Shown here: piece by piece, positions 14,620 to 15,663 of the stretch
Numbering within the stretch: position 1 is the first letter of the stretch
Layout: each line of letters starts with the position of its first letter
Assembly (NCBI GenBank): GCA_023489375.1
Contig: JAMDCX010000001.1
Span: 1 to 15,663 of the forward strand
Origin: Planctomycetota bacterium
GTDB lineage: Bacteria > Planctomycetota > Phycisphaerae > WQYP01
Reading direction: 5' to 3'
Length of the DNA: 15,663 bases
Program-made: the position numbers and the translations under genes
The notes under the pieces: model-generated
What the model was told of the DNA's origin: nothing
Database searches by the model: none
The model's input: only the letters and a program-made list of their open reading frames with translations

Positions 14620-14772
14620 ATAAGGAATGGGACCATAATAATTTCCCGATTGGCATTACCATTGAATACTCCACCACCGGCAAAGCCGGTGGCTATATGA
14701 CGGATGGTGCTCCGGAATCCGCACACCAACCGGCGTAACGACTATTTGGAAGTTATTATGCTTCAGTTCATA
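14620..14772. repeat. Palindromic ~150-bp dispersed repeat, copy C
   Basis: Third copy, closest to copy B. The left end ataaggaatgggaccataat is mirrored by the right end attatgcttcagttcata, with ggaagttatta matching taataatttcc. The central perfect hairpin is ccaccggc-aaa-gccggtgg. It lies 135 bp upstream of the four-HTH gene, within its presumed regulatory region. Confidence 0.75.
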
Positions 14773-14798
14773 AGCGGCTTGACAACTTGACAAAGCTA

Positions 14799-14827
14799 TG
14801 GCAAATTTTCATTGGTGTCTATATAAT
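14799..14827 (+). promoter_or_regulatory. Candidate promoter of the four-HTH gene
   Basis: A perfect TATAAT is at 14822-14827 in an AT-rich patch. The hexamer 17 nt upstream (TGGCAA) is a poor -35. Two TTGACA hexamers at 14779-14784 and 14787-14792 are too far away (29 nt or more) to serve directly. An HTH protein could bind here, but no operator is identified. Confidence 0.3.
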
Positions 14828-14907
14828 AATATAGATGGCCACGGGCTGTCATCACCGCACCGGATAGTATGAGTGTGATGAAACAAGAAGACTGTTAAAG
14901 GATGGAT

Positions 14908-15564
14908 ATGGTACGTCAAGATATTACGTTCAAGGACTTTCGCCGACTACTTGAGCTTTTGCCTCCAAAGTTAACGATCAGTGAAGTTGCGGCACGAACT
15001 GGTGTTTCCTACACTACAGCTTACCAGCGGGCTCATCGGCTGAATTATCAGCATACGCTTTCTGTTCCGCACCCCTTTTCTCCCCAGAAAATTCAAAAGA
15101 TTAAAGCTAAATTGGAGCGCTTACCGTCGGGATTATTCTTATCGCAAGTAGCTAAGCGATTGCATATTCTCCCGCGCCACGCCCGTAGATTTTGTATCCA
15201 GTGCAACTATAAACTCCAGCACGAATGCAAGACCGCGCGGCTGGCACCGAAATTTGCCCGGTTGCCACCAGGATTAAATGTGAAACAAATTGCCCGGCGG
15301 CTGAATATTACTTGTGATCAAGCTGGCCGATTCAGTCATAAACTCGGTTATAAGTTTCAACCACTCAAGCGGCACGGACCGATAAAAGTTTCCCCAAAAC
15401 GCTGGCAGCAGGTGGACTGGAAACTCTGGGATGCGGAAATTGCCCGCCAACTGAATATTTCACGGGAACGGGTACGGCAGGTTCGCCATCAACTCGGTAA
15501 AACCGGTTTATCATGCGGTCGTTCTCATCATAAACCCGCGGCACCAAAATCTGCCATGCACTGA
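14908..15564 (+). CDS. Protein of four tandem helix-turn-helix units
   Basis: A 218-residue basic protein that is almost wholly four HTH-like repeats spaced about 47-54 residues apart. The repeats lie at about 18-48 (LTISEVAARTGVSYTTAYQR), 72-102 (LPSGLFLSQVAKRL), 119-149 (LPPGLNVKQIARRLNITCDQ) and 169-198 (DAEIARQLNISRERVRQVRH). Repeats 2 and 3 share the pattern LPxGLxxxQxAxRLxI...YK. Repeat 4 resembles sigma-factor region 4.2, with SRERVRQV. There is no ligand-binding, oligomerisation or enzymatic domain, and the tail is basic and unstructured. DNA binding over several consecutive sites is the natural inference; target unknown. AAAGG at 14897-14901 favours ATG 14908 over ATG 14902, which it touches. 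I do not recognise a named family. Confidence 0.75.
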   Translation: MVRQDITFKDFRRLLELLPPKLTISEVAARTGVSYTTAYQRAHRLNYQHTLSVPHPFSPQKIQKIKAKLERLPSGLFLSQVAKRLHILPRHARRFCIQCNYKLQHECKTARLAPKFARLPPGLNVKQIARRLNITCDQAGRFSHKLGYKFQPLKRHGPIKVSPKRWQQVDWKLWDAEIARQLNISRERVRQVRHQLGKTGLSCGRSHHKPAAPKSAMH

Positions 15565-15663
15565 GCGGCTTCCGGCGACCAATAGTTATGGCCCGCGGTC
15601 ATTGACTGGATGACGGTAAAGAGCAGAATTTAGTATCGCCTGACGATAAATATATTATATAGT

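Noticed and set aside
1..15663. CRISPR array, rRNA or complete insertion sequence
   Set aside because: The only repeats are dispersed or paired, without regular spacer-repeat periodicity; no rRNA-like blocks and no transposase or integrase ORF were found.

Overview
The window reads as a slice of a bacterial chromosome of roughly balanced base composition, probably from the Planctomycetota/PVC group (possibly Phycisphaerae). That placement is an inference: it rests on the overall look of the proteins and on a tandem-HTH protein and decayed outer-membrane gene of a kind I associate with that group. No 16S or other decisive marker is present. Genes are housekeeping or envelope genes separated by long, repeat-rich intergenic stretches, which give the window a 'slowly decaying' look.

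Region by region. (1) 1-4250: a large membrane H+-pyrophosphatase gene (hppA, minus strand) followed by a broken outer-membrane beta-barrel gene. The pair is enclosed by two near-identical copies (3 differences in 269 bp) of a MITE-like element in direct orientation. Each copy carries an intact 52-codon basic ORF on its minus strand, and copy 2 still has 20-bp terminal inverted repeats. (2) 4350-7670: a second, ~150-bp palindromic repeat (copy A), then rplU without its usual partner rpmA, then purB and an N-terminally short rlmN-like radical-SAM gene 2 bp apart, closed by a likely terminator. (3) 7672-10335: a 480-bp gene-free stretch, trpS (minus) with a good promoter, decayed coding remnants, tRNA-Leu(UAG) on the minus strand, and palindromic repeat copy B. 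(4) 10336-14207, all minus strand: a DUF883 (YqjD/ElaB-like) gene with its own promoter, then a PF07332 (YqjE-like) gene translationally coupled to a coiled-coil protein in the YqjK position, then an MCE/MlaD-type lipid-transport protein and a SAM methyltransferase. This looks like an inner-membrane/envelope homeostasis cluster. (5) 14208-15663: a gene-poor region with palindromic repeat copy C and a plus-strand gene for a small protein made almost entirely of four tandem helix-turn-helix units.

The most notable items are the four-HTH protein, the two MITE-like elements with a conserved small ORF, the three-copy palindromic repeat with a recurrent coding-like module beside it, and the short RlmN. 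No CRISPR array, rRNA, prophage or complete insertion sequence was seen.
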